DNA from: Branchiostoma floridae
Lineage: Eukaryota > Chordata > Leptocardii > Amphioxiformes > Branchiostomatidae
Reading direction: 5' to 3'
Assembly: GCF_000003815.2 (NCBI RefSeq)
Contig: NC_049997.1
Location: forward strand, 8,796,431-8,860,430
Length of the DNA: 64,000 nt
The position numbers were made by a program, and so were the translations under genes. This document shows positions 12,826-25,475 of this stretch, in pieces. The notes beneath the pieces are model-generated. The model saw nothing but the letters and a program-made list of their open reading frames with translations, ran no database searches and was not told the DNA's origin. Each line of letters begins with the position of its first letter. Within the stretch, counting starts at the first letter, position 1.

Positions 12826-14000
12826 CCTCCCATGTAGACCTAGATATTATACAAGTATCTGATAGAGTCTCAGTCTGTGCATTCCACAAGCTACTGGACT
12901 AAATATTGCTATATCTGTTATAACTTTTCATGTCTAATAATGGATATAGTGTTGATTTATGAATGGAGTTACCAGAAAGTATTGTCTGCTATGTTTTTGT
13001 TTGATATTACAATATTGGGGTGTTTGCCTCTTTCCGATTGCTTGCGTGGGCGTGTCTGGAAGCGCTCTTTATAAGTATCTAGTCACACTTTCATCCACCC
13101 GTTCTCATCCATGTATGTATGTTTGCAGGATATAATAATTCTCGACTACCATATTCACTATAAAAGAGAAGACAATGGCATTGCCAGAGGTTTCAAACCT
13201 AAAGCAATGTTGACAGACCATTGTTTTATATCTTTCCATAAAGATCTAAATAAGATACAATATCTAAGAGTCTCTGGCTGTGCAATTTACAAGCCACTGG
13301 ACTAAAACAGTACCATTTGGTCTTTGGAGTTTTCATGTCCGGTACATAATGTTTATTTCATGGGATTGAGTTACAAGAAAACATTGTCTGAGCACTATGT
13401 TTTTGTTTGATATTACAATATTGGGTTGTTTACCTCTTTCCGATTGCTTGCGTGAGCGTGTCTGGAGGTGCTCTGTAGATTGTTACACTTTTATCTACCG
13501 CTTCTTCATTAATGTTTGTATGCAGGATATGATGAGTCTAGACAATGATATTCACTATAAAGGAAAAGACACCGGCTTTGCTCGAGGTTTCAAATAGAAA
13601 GCAATGTTGACGGGACATTGTTTTATTTCTTTCAATGTAGACCTAGATAATGTACTGGTCCAGTATCTAATAGAGTCTCTGTCTGTACATTCTACAAGCT
13701 GGAATAAAACAGTACTATTTCTGCTTTCCAACTTTCCATGTCAACTTATCGAGTTACCAGGAAGCATTGCCTGTTATGTTTTTTGTTTGACATTATTATT
13801 ACTTTTTCACTTCTGCTCTGTTGAGTTATATGCCACTTTCCCGTCGCTTGTGTGGGTGTGAATGTGGAGGCGCTCTGAATCTCGTCACACTTTCATCTAC
13901 CCGTCATAACCCAGGTGTGTATGCAGGATATGACTGCGTCAGAGAGCTCTAAGATTCCTCAACTAAACCATACCAGTAGACGGCAATGTGACGGCAACCT
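12826..14000 (+). repeat. Three ~380-406 bp tandem units with exon-like ends
   Basis: The word ATGTTTTTGTTTGATATTAC starts at 12991 and 13397, with a variant at 13776, giving periods of 406 and 379. Each unit contains a pyrimidine-poor TGTATG...TTGCAG or TATGCAG acceptor-like site followed by GATAT (13130, 13526, 13926). The short frame after it is partly conserved between the first two units (IHYK..D.G.ARGFK) and diverges in the third. The protein is not recognised. This could be a duplicated noncoding or species-specific exon, or simply a satellite. Confidence 0.6.
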
Positions 14001-14661
14001 AAATCGGGTCGTAAATTGTGAACCCCTTACGAAAAGGCGGATTTTGGAACCCTCTGATTTTGTAATGAGAATATCATGCAAAATGTCGAAGTATGGCTGA
14101 AAAGACAACAAAACTAACAAGGTGTTCAAAGACCCCTTTTAATAAATGAAAATAAGCGATCATATGCATTATGTCTGAAGTTGCTGATTTACTTCAAATC
14201 ACCCAAATGGAACCTCCGTCTCGTATCAGCCATACGGTGATTGACATCATTCACCCGGACTCCTGGAAGAATAATGACAAATCACTCACTAATGGAGATC
14301 TAAAATAAACCAAACAAATCGTAGCATAATTTTGGGTTGCAAGGCGGTTGATGCGAATGGATGTGTGAACTATTTTGAAACAGATACTGCATGCGTCAAC
14401 AGTCTGTACAATTCCTCAACGAGGGATCGAACGTCGGTCTAAATATAAAGACTAAAATCTTTCACGCCTTCGATCGTTGGTTGCCTTTAGCTTTTGAGCT
14501 ACAGCAAAATAGCATCGACAGAAGGATAACTCGCTTGGGAATGGATTCGTTTTACGTTAAAACTCCTTCAAAGGCTTTGAATGGATTGTTCGAGTTGTCC
14601 GTTAACTATTTAACACCTCAACCTATTTCTACCCAAATGCTACGTATAGAAAAAAAAATAC

Positions 14662-14893
14662 ATGGTGGTATCTCACTGCACTTGTGGCACCAACTGCGGG
14701 CTTCTCAAAGATACTCAACGATAACATTTTCTTACATTTTGTGTATTTTCTTATCTTATAAGTCATACATACCATAGTAGGTATTTCGCAATATATGAAT
14801 TATAAAAAGTCGACGAAAATATAGCACAACAGTGCCGCAGTGAACGAATCCCGCAGTGCCGCACCAGTGCCCCCAAGGTGAAATGCCACCTTA
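14662..14893. repeat. MITE, family F1 (GGTGGTATCTC subtype), copy
   Basis: The left end GGTGGTATCTCACTGCACTT and the right end with CAGTGCCGCAGTGAACGAAT, CCGCAGTGCCGCACCAGTG and TGCCACCTT form a degraded inverted pair. Related copies are at 45295-45532, 45938-46175 and 63870 to the window end. Confidence 0.65.
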
Positions 14894-15834
14894 AAGTGAT
14901 CGCTTCAAGACATTTTTGACAAAATTTGAGAAGTGGCATAAATTCCATTATCAAGGCTGGCATCATTTCTTGCCTGGAGAACGTACACGTATACCTTGTA
15001 CTTATTGCTTCAAAGACGTATCTTGCACAAGCAAGCAACTGGTACTTTTGAAGTTGAGGAAAACTGATTACTGTCAACTGTTCGGTACAATTACTCATGG
15101 TTTGCACAACAAGAAGCTCAGGTTATGTAGTCTCCGGTCTGGCGGAAATCAAATTTTAAACCTCCTTGTAGACGTAATTTGATTAGTTACAACTGCCCTG
15201 TTTGAATTGTCGAAATGTGGATCTACCGAATCTAGAAACTAAAAAGACTAGAGATAGTTTGTAGACACAGGAATTTCGAAGCGTTTTGAAATTGAACCCT
15301 CTGTTTTATTTCTTTCAATATACATATAATACACAAACTAGCTTGAATTTCCAGACAGCCCTGTATGATGACCATTCACACTTCACAGGGGGCCATGTAT
15401 CTTCTTATCTGGCCCAGCAGCACCCCACCTGAAAAGTATTCACAATAGCTGTGGCCGGGGGGGGGGGGGAGGGAATTAGAGAACAATGGGGAAAATCTTT
15501 CAAAATTGGTTGCTATGTGTTGCTATGGGAGCCAACGTCCACTTCGTTGAATCCAAGGAAAAAGACTTAACATTAGTGAGATGGTGTTTCAAGCTTCATT
15601 TCGTCCAAAGCGTTGGCAATAAAGAAATTTTAATGATCAACCTCGTTAGAGCAGCAAATTATCACAAAATGATTCTCTGTGATATAAAGCATGTATTGTT
15701 CTTTTATGTGAGCATTTGCGCCAAGCCTTTTGCTATCGTCCGGAGGTCCTTACATATTGGCAAGTGTAGCCAATTACCCAAATGCTGCGCTCTACGATAA
15801 GAATCGTTTTTTGCTCTAATACAAAATGCATCTC

Positions 15835-16475
15835 TATGTCCTTTTGTGTGAGTACAGGGTCAGGCACTTTTGTCCGGTGGTGTTGCAGGTGCACGAGGGC
15901 TCATTGTTCTTACTTCTGAGTATTCCATTCATGCCTTTTGCTACAACTTTTTGTCCAGGTTGAGTTGAAATTTTCTGTTAGGTTCTTGGGTGAGTAATTG
16001 GCGACTTATTGGCAACTACCCACATGAGATTCTCTGTGCTTGCAACACCTCTTTTGTCCTTCTACCAAAATGCAATCATTTGTGAAAGATAAAAGCATTA
16101 TTGTCCTTTTGTGTTTGTATCTGGGTCAAGCCTCTTCCTGTTGTCCGGTGGTGTGGCACGTGGCATTGTACGTATGGTCAGGCACTTTTGTCCGGTGGTA
16201 TTGCAGGTGCACGTGGGCTTATTGTTCTTACTTCTGAGTATTCCAATCATGCCTTTTGCTTCAACTTTTTGTCCAGGATGAGTTGAAATTTTCTGTTAGG
16301 TTCTTTGGTAGTTGGAGACTTATTATCAATTACATGAAATTTTTTGTGCTTGCAACACCTCTTTTGTCCTTCTACCAAATGCAATCTTTTGTGAAACATT
16401 GTGTTCGTATCTGGGTCAGGTCTCTTCCCGTCGTGTGGCACATGGTATTGTACATATGCCGTCGTGAGTATTCCT
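15835..16475 (+). repeat. ~340-bp tandem duplication
   Basis: The block at about 15840-16080 (GCACTTTTGTCCGGTGGT, TGCAGGTGCACG, TTCTTACTTCTGAGTATTCC, CAACTTTTTGTCCAGG, GAGTTGAAATTTTCTGTTAG, CTTGCAACACCTCTTTTGTC) recurs in the same order at about 16178-16400. A weaker trace lies near 15710. Small frames in it are not conserved in phase. Confidence 0.75.
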
Positions 16476-16654
16476 AAGGTTTAATGACCATTGTTAAAGA
16501 CACGAGTAGGCACGGCACTAATTACTAGCTCACGTTACTTCATGTCGCTGACGTGAATGTAATTTCATGCCGCCACTACAGCGGCATGAAAAAAAACATA
16601 CATAAATGATAAGTATCGAAGCATGGCTGTTTGTTTGAACTTCATTTAATCATG

Positions 16655-16700
16655 AAAGCTCAAATCGGCCTGCAGGCCGCTTTTTATTGAGGTCATGAGG
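16655..16700. repeat. Dispersed hairpin repeat, shared with 35388-35430
   Basis: The words AAGCTCAAATCGGCC and GCAGGCCGCTT followed by TTATTGAGGTCAT occur here and again near 35388-35430, both after an A-rich or T-rich stretch. GGCCTGCAGGCC is palindromic. It may be the 3' end of a retroelement, but no coding part is attached. Confidence 0.4.
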
Positions 16701-16744
16701 GAAGAGGCAAGGGTCAGACAATGTATATAACAGAGATACAGTTA

Positions 16745-17165
16745 CATCGTTTAGAGTCCTTAAGCCCCCTTTACAAATCAAGAATTTAGCTCGGCCGAGT
16801 TGTTGGCGAGCTCCAAATGGACATTTTCGGCCGGAGTATGACCGGCGTTTTGGCGATTATGCGGGCCTCGACCGATTTTTAGCAGCTCGGCCGGCGTTTG
16901 CGGGGCACTTGCAGCTGCGCTTAATTTCAGCGAGGCCTCGGCGGAGAGCGTTGAGCTCGGAGAGCTCGTCAATGGGTTGCCTGTAGCTCGACCGGAGCTT
17001 GTCCGAGCAATGGCCAAGACTTGGCGAATACTCGGGCGGCAACCCGACGGTTTCTGACTATCTTTTTTTCGGTCGGATTTTGTGCGAACTCTTCGGTCTC
17101 GCGCCAGACTCGTTCGGGCTTCCTGCAATAACCGGACGATATTCTGTCCGACTTTAAACTAGTTA
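16745..17165. repeat. GC-rich MITE-like element (CCTTTACAAAT ends)
   Basis: This strongly GC-rich block sits in AT-rich DNA and starts CCCCTTTACAAATCAAGAAT. It contains many CGGCC, CTCGGCCGAG and CGACCG words. Parts match the blocks at 18760-18910 and 57850-57980 (CGGCCGGCGT, GACCGAT, TACTCGGGCG). The overlapping minus-strand frames (16778-17128 and others) follow from base composition and are not called as genes. Confidence 0.5.
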
Positions 17166-17224
17166 CGTCCATGAAATGTCATGGAATGGAGGTTATATTT
17201 TCTGTTATGTGTCTCTGTCTGTGT

Positions 17225-17700
17225 AGATGATTACTCAAGAACGGCTGGATGGATTGGTTTCATACTTGTTGTGTTGGTGGGGTGCGATGAAAGCTCGAAT
17301 CGATGAGATTTTGGGCGCTGTATCTGTCGTTATGATTGATGTAATAATATCAGAAATCACCCCTATATCTGCGATATATTGGGACAGGCATCATGCTTTA
17401 AGCCTTTGTTAATGGGCTTAGCTCATCTCAGATAGTGAGGTGATTTCTACGACAGCTGTTTGGATCTGTGTACAAGATTACTCAAGAATGGCTGGATGGA
17501 TTGGTTTTATACTTGTTGTGTTGGTGGGGTATGATGAAAGCTCAAATCGTTGAGATTTTGGGAGCCGTATCTGTCGTTATAATCGGTGTAATAATATCAG
17601 AAATCACCCCTATATCTGCGATATATTGGAACAGGAATCGTGCTTTAAGCCTTTGTTAATGGGCTTAGCTCCAAGCAGATAGTGAGGTGTATGACAGCTG
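17225..17700 (+). repeat. Two-copy 247-bp tandem duplication
   Basis: GATTACTCAAGAACGGCTGG at 17227 returns 247 bp later, followed in both by GATGGATTGGTTT, ACTTGTTGTGTTGGTGGGG, TATCAGAAATCACCCCTATA and GCTTTAAGCCTTTGTTAATG. Both copies keep a ~60-codon frame (ITQE.LDGLV..LLCWWG..KA). Identity is high at the DNA level, so frame retention alone does not show coding. The protein is unrecognised. Confidence 0.8.
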
Positions 17701-18569
17701 GTTGGGGAACCCCGAGCTTTTTGACCTGGTATGTTATACTTCGTTTGCGCTGTTAGATTTTGTGCTCCGCGTGGCGTTATGACTCTATGCGTGGCTATAA
17801 TATATATCTGGCATCAACTTGTCCCCGTATCCTACATGTAGGTATTGGTTGAAGGATATTTCAAGAACACCACGCTACCATATGGCATCGATCTATTAAA
17901 CTCACATTATACTTCAAGTGTCACATATTTATATTTCCTAATCAGATGGACATTGTTTTTGTCTTTGAATGAAAAACCAGTTCTCTCCCATAACAGTAAT
18001 ATCCATTACTCTCATATACAACCGACCATCAACATACATAACATCCACAAAAAGCAATAAATATTTCATGGAGGTATGAGGTCCCCGAACTCTAGTTTGG
18101 CGTGCTTTGGGCGGGCGTTGTGCTGGTGTCGCTGGGAGCTTGGGAGGGCTCCAGCAGAATTTTAACTGTCACCTAATCAATTTGACGCCTGTGTTGAACA
18201 CGTGCCTTTGTTTTAGGCTTTCATTTTTAGTAAACAATTTGTTCCGACATATAAGATTTCTAATCTATAACATTTCTATTTCTAAGAAAGCTGCGTACCT
18301 TTTATAATGTAAGTCAATTGGACACCAAGACAGCACTTCCTATTTATATTTTGCTATAGGTTTGGATGTGTACATGTGAGATCATATATTCTTCATGTCT
18401 GAAGGCTTCCAGTCTGAAACTCGGACGGCCTTTGCCGGCCTTCGCTCGAGGATCGCCCAAGGTTCGCCCGAGGTTCGCCCGATTTCAGCTCTGTCAAAAT
18501 CATTGTATTATGGTGAATAAGACTTGTCTGTTCACTTTGTGGCTCTTGTGGTAGTTTCTTGATTGGTGT

Positions 18570-18910
18570 ATCACCACATTCCTGTTAATATTATTGTTTT
18601 CAGTGTGCCCATCCACTCCACTCATGTCCTACATATATCCCGCAACTCAGAAATTAAATTTTACACAAATATTGGCTTTTTACAAGGTTAGTCAGTTCTG
18701 ACTTCGTCCATGTTCAAGACATAGTACAATCTCATTAACAAATTATAATCAGTTGTGATGGACGGACGTCGGACGGGCTCCGTCCATTTGTAAAGGGGGC
18801 AGAATTTCAGCGAAAAATACAGCCGATACTCGGGCGATGTTGAAATTCGACGAGCTCTGACCGATCTACAAATTCGGCCGGCGTCCGCATGAATTGTAAA
18901 TCCGGCTTTA
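18570..18910 (+). repeat. Dispersed repeat, paired with 57655-57980
   Basis: CCACTCATGTCCTACATAT, TCGTCCATGTTCAAG, a GGACG-rich spacer, then TTTCAGCGAAAAATACAGCC and GACCGATCTACAAATTC occur here. The same order appears at 57655-57980 with moderate divergence. The ends resemble the GC-rich element at 16745-17165, so these are probably long and short members of one non-autonomous DNA-element family. Confidence 0.6.
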
Positions 18911-18988
18911 TAAGTCCTACAAGACTATATACACAATTTTACATACATACAACGAAACAAACTGCTGCAAGGTTCATGGCCGTTCCCA

Positions 18989-19105
18989 TTACTTTAAGAG
19001 TTTCTTAAAGGAAGCCAGAGTTGAGGCAGTGCGTATGTCCGATTGTAGACTGTTCCAGATGGTGGGTCCACGGTAGGCGATGGCTTTTTTAGTTAGGCAA
19101 AGTAT
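18989..19105 (-). mobile_element. LINE reverse-transcriptase C-terminal fragment
   Basis: On the minus strand the sequence encodes a tail of the form AYRGPTIWNSLQSDIR followed by TLASFKKLLK and a stop at 18989-18991. The pattern RGP-x-x-WN-SL-x-x-x-IR...SFK-x-x-LK is characteristic of the end of ORF2 in many non-LTR retrotransposons (CR1/L2/Jockey-type). Only about 40 codons remain. It is a dead 5'-truncated copy. Confidence 0.7.
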
Positions 19106-19887
19106 ACAAATATATGCTGTAAGGCCACGTCGATGTTATGGATGACAACCTCTGGAGACTCCAAAACTGATGCGCGCGGGAGAAAAAAAAATCTGCTAAA
19201 CCACAGGACTAAACATCTAGACCATTCTTCCCCAGGCTTGGTTTGTCTTATGTTCACCTCCGGATAGACTGTTAGAGACAATCATCACAATTTCAATCAT
19301 ACCTGTATTCTTCAATTCAGAGGGAACAAGGGCGCTGCGGCACCATACCCTGACCATGGTACACCCCTACCCCAACCCCCATCCATATCTATTCACATGC
19401 CAAACATCAAACAAATCCATCCAAAGAATCATGAGCTATATTGTACAATAGTAACCACAAAAATCCATACAAAAACATTGCCCCCATCGAAGGTGAACCT
19501 CCTTTACGCAGATAACAGTACCCCAGGTCAATCACCTCCTTCTTCTCGCCTTAATCAGGCATACAACATGTACATCAAGCGTATGCACATGCCACGAGAC
19601 GTCCCTCAATGCCTTTATTAATTTCCGATAGAATTAAGTCGCCGCACACGTTCTAAAATGTAACCCGATTGACCTCTTACTCTGTACGCTTGCAACATCA
19701 GGAACGCAGCTGATCTAGAAAAGGTTTGGATCTTGCATACTACTTACCTATATACTTTGACACAATGTAGCCTAACTAAAATCACGCTCAGGGCAGGCAG
19801 CCATCGGGAGATTGTGTAAACACAGGATGGACACAATGTAGCTCTTTAAGTATCGGGGTCTGAAGCATGGAGAAAGGTGATATACAC

Positions 19888-20280
19888 TTACACACACACA
19901 CACAGACAAACACACACACACACACACACATTTACGCACAAACACACACACACATACACACACACACACACAGATACACACACACACACACATACACACA
20001 CACACACACAGATACACACACACACACACATACACACACAGCGACAGATGCACACACACACACACACACAGCGACAGATGCATACACACACATACACACA
20101 CACACACAGAGAGATACACACACACACACACACAAACAAAAATACACACACAGCGACAGATGCACACACATACACACACACACACAGCGACAGATGCATA
20201 CACACACACAGCGACAGATGCACACACATACACACACAGCGACAGATGCATACACACACAGCGACAGATGCACACACTCA
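19888..20280. repeat. CA microsatellite with GCGACAGATGC insertions
   Basis: A long (CA)n tract is punctuated by seven copies of GCGACAGATGC (20041, 20071, 20153, 20187, 20211, 20239, 20261) and by GATACA interruptions. Long open frames on both strands are an artefact of the dinucleotide repeat. Confidence 0.97.
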
Positions 20281-20813
20281 AATAAACAAATAGAATCTAA
20301 AACAACGATGTTGTAACTGAAGTCGTGATGGACTCTATAACAAACCTCAACAACACGTACACGTCGCGTATGATACAATTAGAACACGCCATGTAATCAT
20401 CAAAACGTCGTTAAAAGTCGTTACGGTATTGATGATATGATTATATCAATAAGTCAACACTGGCGCCATGTGCCAATAATGCTCTCAGTGGAAGCAGATC
20501 GAATCTAGCCCGTGTAAAGTAAGTTTGATCACACGTGAAGTATACACGAGAAAGAAAAGGCACTCAGTCACGTTGCCAGCACTAACGTGCTACATTAAGT
20601 TTGCCAGAGTTCACCAATAAGTAGAAAAGGTCTTTGAGGACGCACCTCTGTTTTATCTGCCTGTTTCTGGGGTAGGCATCTCGGCATGACTGAAGAAGGG
20701 GGAATAGAAATGCTTACTGTTTTCAACCTGAATCTGCCTTCATCTTACAAATCTCTTGACAATGAATGTACGTTACATATGAAATACCTTAGATCCTATT
20801 CTACATGTCTATA

Positions 20814-20815
<2 letters not shown>

Positions 20816-20880
<65 letters not shown>
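20816..20880. repeat. TA microsatellite (~32 repeats)
   Basis: An uninterrupted TA run that can fold on itself. Its length is likely to vary between individuals and to be hard to sequence accurately. Confidence 0.97.
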
Positions 20881-20883
<3 letters not shown>

Positions 20884-22870
20884 TTATATTATCAATATTG
20901 AAGCAAGGTGTAGGAAAATGTGTTATTCTTTTCTACAAAGATTAATGTCTTCCAATAATATCATTGTCCACCACTTGCTGACGTCAGACATGTTCTATAG
21001 AAATTCTTTTTTCCAGAACTGTTATGACTTATTGTACAGGTAGAGATTTTAATGTATATGTATGTATCTTTTGTGTGTCTATGGGTTTTTAACCTGAAAT
21101 AAAGAATAAAGAAAGATTATCATATGTAACAGACGACGCCTTCTGTTCCCTGCTTGTCTAGCTAGGTGTTCAAATGGTAAGTGTTCACTGCTCATCAACA
21201 AATATTCTTCAGGCGGGTTTTGTCCACTGCACATGTAAGTCTTCAGGGTGCGTCTGACCAGGCTGGACGGTTCTATGCAGAGAGTGTCTCCTCCGGATTA
21301 TGGTTGCCATCAGGTTGTAGTCTGGGTTTCTTTCTGTATGTTTCCTCGTTGTTACTTGACTAAGTATATTACCAGACAGGGGCTACAAAAAACGTTACAT
21401 TGATGATAAGTGGGTGTTGCCAACAGGCAGTCAACCAAGCATGTTGCATTCCTCCGAGCTGTAAAAATTGCTGGTCGTTCTCATGAGCTGACAAGTCGAG
21501 AATTTTCACATTTATTCATTATCTGTTGATAATGATGCAGTAATTGAAAAGATTCATATAATTTCAACCATGTAATCTTCTCCTTATGTCGTCAAGAAAA
21601 GTGTACTAAATCTTACGGATAAAGTTCATACCATAAGTCGTCGATTGCGGAGATAAATACAACGTTTGATGAAGACAACATGTTTTCAAGTATAGCTAGC
21701 GGTTGGAAATTAATCTAAAACAAGAACCAGTTATATCCTGGTAGACTTCTCATAACCATACTTCAATATGTAGGGCGACGTGGTGAAGAAAACTTAGTAG
21801 ATTTCTTAAAATGATCATGATCTTGATTTAGCAATAAAGTTTGGAAGATCATCATAAATAAGTAGAATGAGAATATACAGTTAACAATAACAAGGAAAAT
21901 AGGAAAATAATAATTTCTCTCAAAATTTTTCTCTTGACTTGACTAGTTGAGTGGAAAAAATTATTTACAAAAGATTCACAATTTATATGTTATCGAGCGT
22001 TAAAAGTCTTTTTTGTTACTTCCTTTCTGTATACTGTCTCGTGAAGAAAGTTTTGACCTTATGTTGCGAGTTTTCGAAAGTACAATCCTTTGCCATATCA
22101 TCCATGTACATCGGTATTTACTCCCCCTAATTGCAGAATGGATGCAATTTATGTACGTTTTCGAACATTGCCTTCGAACATGTTTCGAATGGGATATTAC
22201 TATCGATATCACGAGTTTGAAGGAACTCAACCCATTCTTCAAATATGTTTTGAACAGGATATTACAGTTTTATATCAAACATGGAAACTTTTTTTTTCTA
22301 AATTACATCGGCGGTTCCCCTTGACATACTTCTAAACCCCCAGATATTGCCATTTCTACATGAATCTAGTCGGAAATATGAAACATGTTTTGAATAAGAC
22401 TTGCTCATTCTTTGATTTGCTCCAGTCATTCTTTATTACCATAATGTAACCTTTGTCTATTGCCCAAAATGAAAGCAATGACGCTCAGAGTGATTATTCA
22501 GTTGACATTCACAGTTGTCTAACATTCTATTTCCACCCTTAGTTGTGATGAAAGTTAAACTTCAAAATGAAAACCTTTATCAACTTTTCGCAAGAGTCAG
22601 AAGGGTCAGACGCTTTCTAATATGTGTAATAACATAACTCCCATACGGCCTGTCGTTTGTAATAAGGTACATAGAGGTCTTTGACCATTCCTAGATAGCT
22701 TGTCTGGGATGCAGGCCAAAATGATAAGCCTGGATACACGAACAATCATCGAAGCAGATCCTACTGTCTCCGGTAGCCGGCTTGACTTTGACTTTGACTT
22801 AGCTTCAAGCATACTTTCGATATCCATGGCTGTCAACTAAGTCTCGTTACGAATTATCATACGCAGTCTT
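20881..22870. other. Gene-free stretch
   Basis: No recognised exon. The frames at 22000-22335 on both strands are short, overlapping and without a known domain. An AATAAAGAATAAAG motif lies near 21100, but no gene end is identifiable next to it. Confidence 0.5.
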
Positions 22871-22874
22871 CTGC

Positions 22875-23380
22875 TGTTGTGTGCAGAACTGGCCCAGTTC
22901 GAATATTGTCTTGCATGTTGATGACATGTCTAGGATGAGATAGTGGAAGATAAAGGAAACATGTGGCTTCTTTAATGTGTGGGAAGTAGACGAAGGTTAC
23001 TGTTGTGTGCAGATTGGCCCAGTTAGAATATCGTCTTGCATTTTGATGACATGTCTATGACAGATAGCGGCAGAAAGAGAAAACAAGTGGTTTATGTAAG
23101 GTCCTCTTGCAGTGGGAAGTTGGCGAAGGTTACTGTTGTATACAGACTGGCCTAGTTAGAAGATCGTCTTGCATTTTGATGACATGTCTATGACAGATAG
23201 TGGAAGAAAGAGAAAACAAGTGGTTTATGTAAGGTCCTCTTACAGTGGGAAGTTGGCGAAGGTTACTGTTGTATACAGACTGGCCTAGTTAGAAGATCGT
23301 CTTGCATTTTGATGACATGTCTATGACAGATAGTGGAAGAAAGAGAAAACAAGTGGTTTATGTAAGGTCCTCTTGGAGGT
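22875..23380. repeat. Four tandem copies of a ~131-bp unit
   Basis: GTGTGCAGA..TGGCCCAGTT and CGTCTTGCATTTTGATGACA recur at about 22879, 23009, 23140 and 23271. The last two copies are almost identical, so the array has grown recently at its right side. A lone diverged piece occurs near 24085. Confidence 0.9.
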
Positions 23381-23765
23381 ACTATCGGGTGGGACCTGCT
23401 TCTTGTTCCCGTGAGATGCCCATTGGCTACCGGGCTATATTTGGGACCGGCAGGGTCCCGTATTTCTTTTATTAAACTCACAGTAAATATCGTCCTGGGA
23501 CCATGCGATAACACCGAGAGGTACCTCCGCTGTATCAGGCAGTCTGAACTTGTGTCTAAAAGACCCCAGTCAGAAAAGGGCAGCGAATTTCCCTTGGGGC
23601 GTAAACTCCCCGGAGCCCTAATTTGAGATCGGCGGGCTGACTGCCTTTGGTCCCCGAATAAATTGGCAAGCTGTCCGATACTGTTTGGCACCCAGGGAAC
23701 AGCACCGACGGGCACAGGCGCAATGGTGACCGAAGCATAAATCAAGCTTCCAGCATTTTTTCCAT
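23381..23765. other. GC-richer unassigned segment
   Basis: The stretch is open on the minus strand for 176 codons (23263-23793) but shows no domain I recognise, and overlapping frames are open on other phases. The base composition differs from the surroundings, suggesting an old mobile-element fragment. I do not call a gene. Confidence 0.35.
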
Positions 23766-24179
23766 TCAGAAGCCAAGGCTTGATGACCAGCACCTCTTAG
23801 TCCTGAAAATTGGTAACGTCCTAAACCTGGTGATTTATGCATTTGCGCTACATGAAGAGATTTCTATCAGTCTGAGAACTGTCTGTTACCATGGTGTGGG
23901 AAGATGTCATGACTAGTTTCCATGGCGACTGAGAATCCCAAGCTCGACTGATTTTCCTGGTGATGAAGAATCCTCGGGTCCTGTATGTAAATCAGTAAAA
24001 ACGGAAATTGATTTCTTGAGTTAAAGGCCCACCCACATGCTAGGCTTCCCACGTAGCACTTTGTGTGGAGTCTGACTCTTGAAATCGTATTGTCCTGCGT
24101 TTTGATGACATATCTGGGAGAGATATTGGAAGTTAGAGAAAAGTGACTTGCATCAGATTTTCTTCAAAATAGGAAATAG

Positions 24180-25315
24180 AGAGAGGTAAGATAGGAATTC
24201 TGTAGCGCCTGGTTTTAGTATAGTTTTTAACTAAGATAACTGAGGTTAGATCCTTAGATGGGCATCTCGGTTGAGGTTGCACCTGTCTTTCGGTGGGTGG
24301 TGTAAAATGGGGGTCCCCTGTTCGTGGTTGTGCCTGGAGTACGTTGAAGAGGATGGGTTTGCAATGTATAATATTACTCCGCCATCGAAACAGCAACAGT
24401 ACAAGGGCCCGAACGAAGAAGGTACTACGTACAACTCATATGCGCCCGGATATTAAAGGAGACGCCTGGAGAATAATTGGAAGCAATCGGATCTGACGAG
24501 AAGAACTTGCTCTTTTCATATCTACAGTAGATTGGCTAGCACTAACATAATAAAAGCCTCGCGGTATCTCAATTTCGTCTCAAGCACAGACTCATATGCC
24601 AGACACTTAGAAACGGAATATTAGATCAATGGCATTGAAAATGAAAGTTGTAGAAAGTAACTGCATTTTATATAGTTATGATCAATATCCTCGGATTGTT
24701 ACTTTAGTGAGTGAAATCACATATGGTTTGAAACTTTTGTCTGGTGCATGACGTATGGTCTGAGCTCTAAGCAATAATCTGGTCGAGCGTCCGTTGGAGC
24801 AGCTCAATTACGCCCAATAATTATATAAGTGCAGAACCGTAGCTTTGTATAATGTCCCTATGGAATTCACATCCAATATCCAGCCTACGCTAACAGACCT
24901 GCCGTGAACTACACTGGAAAGCAGTTGCCCAGACGGCAGAGGTTGGTTTTAACAACGTGCAGCGCCTGTTGCTGACTGCCTTCTCTGGTTGATAGTTTGT
25001 CCCATGTTCTCAAATTATCTCAAATTTTGCTCACTTAGATTGTTTTGCTGCAGTACGAGTATATCAAATGACCCGAGTTGCCTGGCAGGGCAAAGCTGTC
25101 ATAATTGAGACAAGAACTACTGTTGGCACGTTCCCAACCTGTGCTTATATAAGGCCCTGCGGATGCTTACCTTTGCAGCGAAAGTGCTTCCGTTGACAGT
25201 AAAAGTGTTTTCCTTGACAGTGAAAGTTACAGAGTTAATTCCTTACCACACCAGATTCTAGAAAGAGCGGTAACTAACTCAGTTTTAGTAGCACTTTTGA
25301 CCACATAACTTTGTA
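24180..25315. other. Gene-free stretch
   Basis: Short overlapping frames at 24133-24496 on both strands are not recognised. The block GTGGTGTAAAATGGGGGTC to AATATTACTCCG looks like dispersed-repeat sequence. Nothing else is seen. Confidence 0.4.
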
Positions 25316-25475
25316 AAATCACTACAGCAAGGGGGTAGTCCACTGGTAGTGATGTTTGTTTAACTCTCATTCTCTTTTTCAAATGCTGGATACGACTTGG
25401 CCGTCTTTGGTTTGACTCGGCCGAGTTCGAATTCGAGACACACCGAATTCGAATGCACTCACATGCACTCACAAC
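25316..25475 (-). repeat. tRNA-derived SINE, family B, copy 3 (degraded)
   Basis: AGCAAGGGGGTAGTCCACTG, GTAGTGATGTTTGTTTAAC, AAATGCTGGA and GACTCGGCC occur in family order. The AGAGAAAGCA part is missing, so this is an internally deleted copy. Confidence 0.5.

Noticed and set aside
16778-17172. Overlapping 60-116 codon minus-strand frames
   Set aside because: Three phases are open at once in a GC-rich repeat; composition explains them.
19772-20378. Long Cys/Val/Leu-rich and His/Thr-rich frames on both strands
   Set aside because: They are translations of the CA/TG dinucleotide repeat; every phase is open because the repeat has no stop codons.
23263-23793. 176-codon minus-strand frame
   Set aside because: No recognisable domain, overlapping open frames in other phases, partly inside a 131-bp tandem repeat.
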